Shown in pieces: positions 5,971-6,903 of a DNA stretch of 6,903 nucleotides; the stretch's first letter is position 1, and every line of letters begins with the position of its first letter. The stretch covers positions 1-6,903 of the forward strand of contig CALQBR020000073.1 of assembly GCA_943328865.2 (NCBI GenBank), in the 5' to 3' direction. Below the pieces are notes generated by a model. The model was not told where the DNA came from and did not search any database. It was given only the letters and a program-made list of their open reading frames with translations. A program made the translations under genes and the position numbers. The stretch comes from Sphingobacterium thalpophilum (GTDB taxonomy: Bacteria; Bacteroidota; Bacteroidia; Flavobacteriales; Flavobacteriaceae).

Positions 5971-6903
5971 ATGTCAAACTATTTCAATTCACTTCCGTTG
6001 CGTTTACAAGTACAAGAATTAGGAAAATGTGATTTCATGCCAAACGAGGCTTTTGCTAATGGCGTTTCAAAACTAAAAGATAAAAAAATTGTGATCATCG
6101 GTTGCGGCGCACAAGGATTGGCTCAAGGCCAAAACATGCGTGACAGCGGATTGAACGTGGCTTATGCTTTACGCCAAGAAGCCATCGACAGCAAAAGAGC
6201 GTCTTATACTAATGCTACTGAAAACGGATTCGAAGTGGGTACTTTTGAACAATTGGTTCCTACTGCGGATTTGGTAGCTAATTTAGCGCCAGACAAACAA
6301 CATACTGGGGTTATAAATAAAATAGTGCCTTTAATGAAACAAGGCGCTTGTTTGTCCTACTCTCACGGATTTAATATTGTAGAAGAAGGAATTCAAATTC
6401 GTAAAGACATCACGGTGGTAATGATTGCTCCAAAATCACCCGCTTCTGAAGTGCGTGCGGAATACTTGCGTGGTTTTGGCGTCCCTACGCTTATTGCGGT
6501 TCATAAAGACAATGATCCAAATGGCGATGGTTTGGAAATTGCAAAAGCCTATTGCGTAGGGACAGGCGGACACAAAGCAGGTGTTTTACACTCTTCATTC
6601 GTAGCCGAAGTAAAATCGGATTTAATGGGCGAGCAAACCATTTTATGTGGTGTGCTACAAACAGGTTCTATTTTATCATTCAACAAAATGATTGAAGAAG
6701 GAATCGAGGCTTCTTATGCTTCAAAATTAGTACAATACGGATGGGAAGTAATTACCGAAGCTTTAAAAATTGGCGGTATTACCAATATGATGGATCGTTT
6801 ATCAAACCCAGCTAAAATTGAAACTTATAAATTAGCCGAAGAATTAAAAGACATCATGCGTCCTTTATTCATCAAGCACATGGACAACATCTTATCTGGT
6901 GAA
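5971..6903 (+). CDS. ilvC: Ketol-acid reductoisomerase IlvC, class II long form (partial, 3' end missing)
   Basis: This Mg- and NADPH-dependent enzyme isomerises and reduces acetolactate and acetohydroxybutyrate to the dihydroxy acids used by IlvD. The first 311 residues are present with the frame open to the last base. The full protein of this type is about 490 residues, so about 180 are missing. It aligns by eye without gaps to E. coli IlvC: the NYFN start, [12 protein letters not shown] (38-49, Rossmann loop), R68, R76 and S78 for the NADPH phosphate, PDKQH (107-111), H132 in SHGFNI, K155 in APKSP, and the Mg ligands D217 and E221 in [13 protein letters not shown]. The duplicated C-terminal knot domain with the remaining ligands lies outside the window. 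The length spacing identifies the class II (long, E. coli-like) form rather than the roughly 330-residue class I. The ATG at 5971 follows an AT-rich stretch without a Shine-Dalgarno motif. Confidence 0.95.
   Translation, partial: MSNYFNSLPLRLQVQELGKCDFMPNEAFANGVSKLKDKKIVIIGCGAQGLAQGQNMRDSGLNVAYALRQEAIDSKRASYTNATENGFEVGTFEQLVPTADLVANLAPDKQHTGVINKIVPLMKQGACLSYSHGFNIVEEGIQIRKDITVVMIAPKSPASEVRAEYLRGFGVPTLIAVHKDNDPNGDGLEIAKAYCVGTGGHKAGVLHSSFVAEVKSDLMGEQTILCGVLQTGSILSFNKMIEEGIEASYASKLVQYGWEVITEALKIGGITNMMDRLSNPAKIETYKLAEELKDIMRPLFIKHMDNILSGE

Overview
The window looks like chromosomal DNA from a member of the Bacteroidota, most probably Flavobacterium or a close relative. The evidence is low-GC DNA, the tail of a type IX secretion (T9SS) sorting domain at the left edge, a TAnnTTTG-type promoter element, start codons preceded by A/T-rich DNA with no Shine-Dalgarno sequence, and Flavobacterium-like Ilv proteins. 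The genus is an inference from pattern recognition, not from a search.

Layout, all on the + strand. Bases 1-147 are the last 48 codons of a large secreted protein, closed by a strong intrinsic terminator (151-186). About 250 bp of AT-rich DNA with no gene follows. Then comes a compact regulatory leader: a probable promoter (-7 box at 436-443), a 19-codon leader peptide made mostly of Ile and Val codons (472-531), two mutually exclusive hairpins, and a second intrinsic terminator (569-595). After it lie ilvE (709-1578), ilvD (1591-3270), ilvB (3281-5029), ilvN (5047-5634), a 73-residue two-helix membrane protein of unknown function (5703-5924), and the first 311 codons of ilvC (from 5971), cut by the window edge.

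The genes encode the whole common pathway to isoleucine and valine: acetohydroxyacid synthase (IlvB catalytic, IlvN regulatory), ketol-acid reductoisomerase (IlvC), dihydroxyacid dehydratase (IlvD) and branched-chain aminotransferase (IlvE). The spacing of 10-17 bp from ilvE to ilvN indicates one transcript. Threonine dehydratase (ilvA) and leucine genes are not in view and may lie downstream.

The most interesting element is the leader. Its peptide, MQHFINIVVIIIIIVIPQL, has 8 Ile and 3 Val codons in 19. It overlaps RNA that can fold into a 1:2 structure, while the 2:3 antiterminator and the 3:4 terminator share bases 569-580. This is the architecture of ribosome-mediated attenuation known from enterobacterial ilv, his and trp operons, here in a phylum without Shine-Dalgarno-led initiation. 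It predicts read-through into ilvEDBN(C) when charged Ile-tRNA or Val-tRNA is scarce. The second item worth attention is the uncharacterised small membrane protein gene inserted between ilvN and ilvC.
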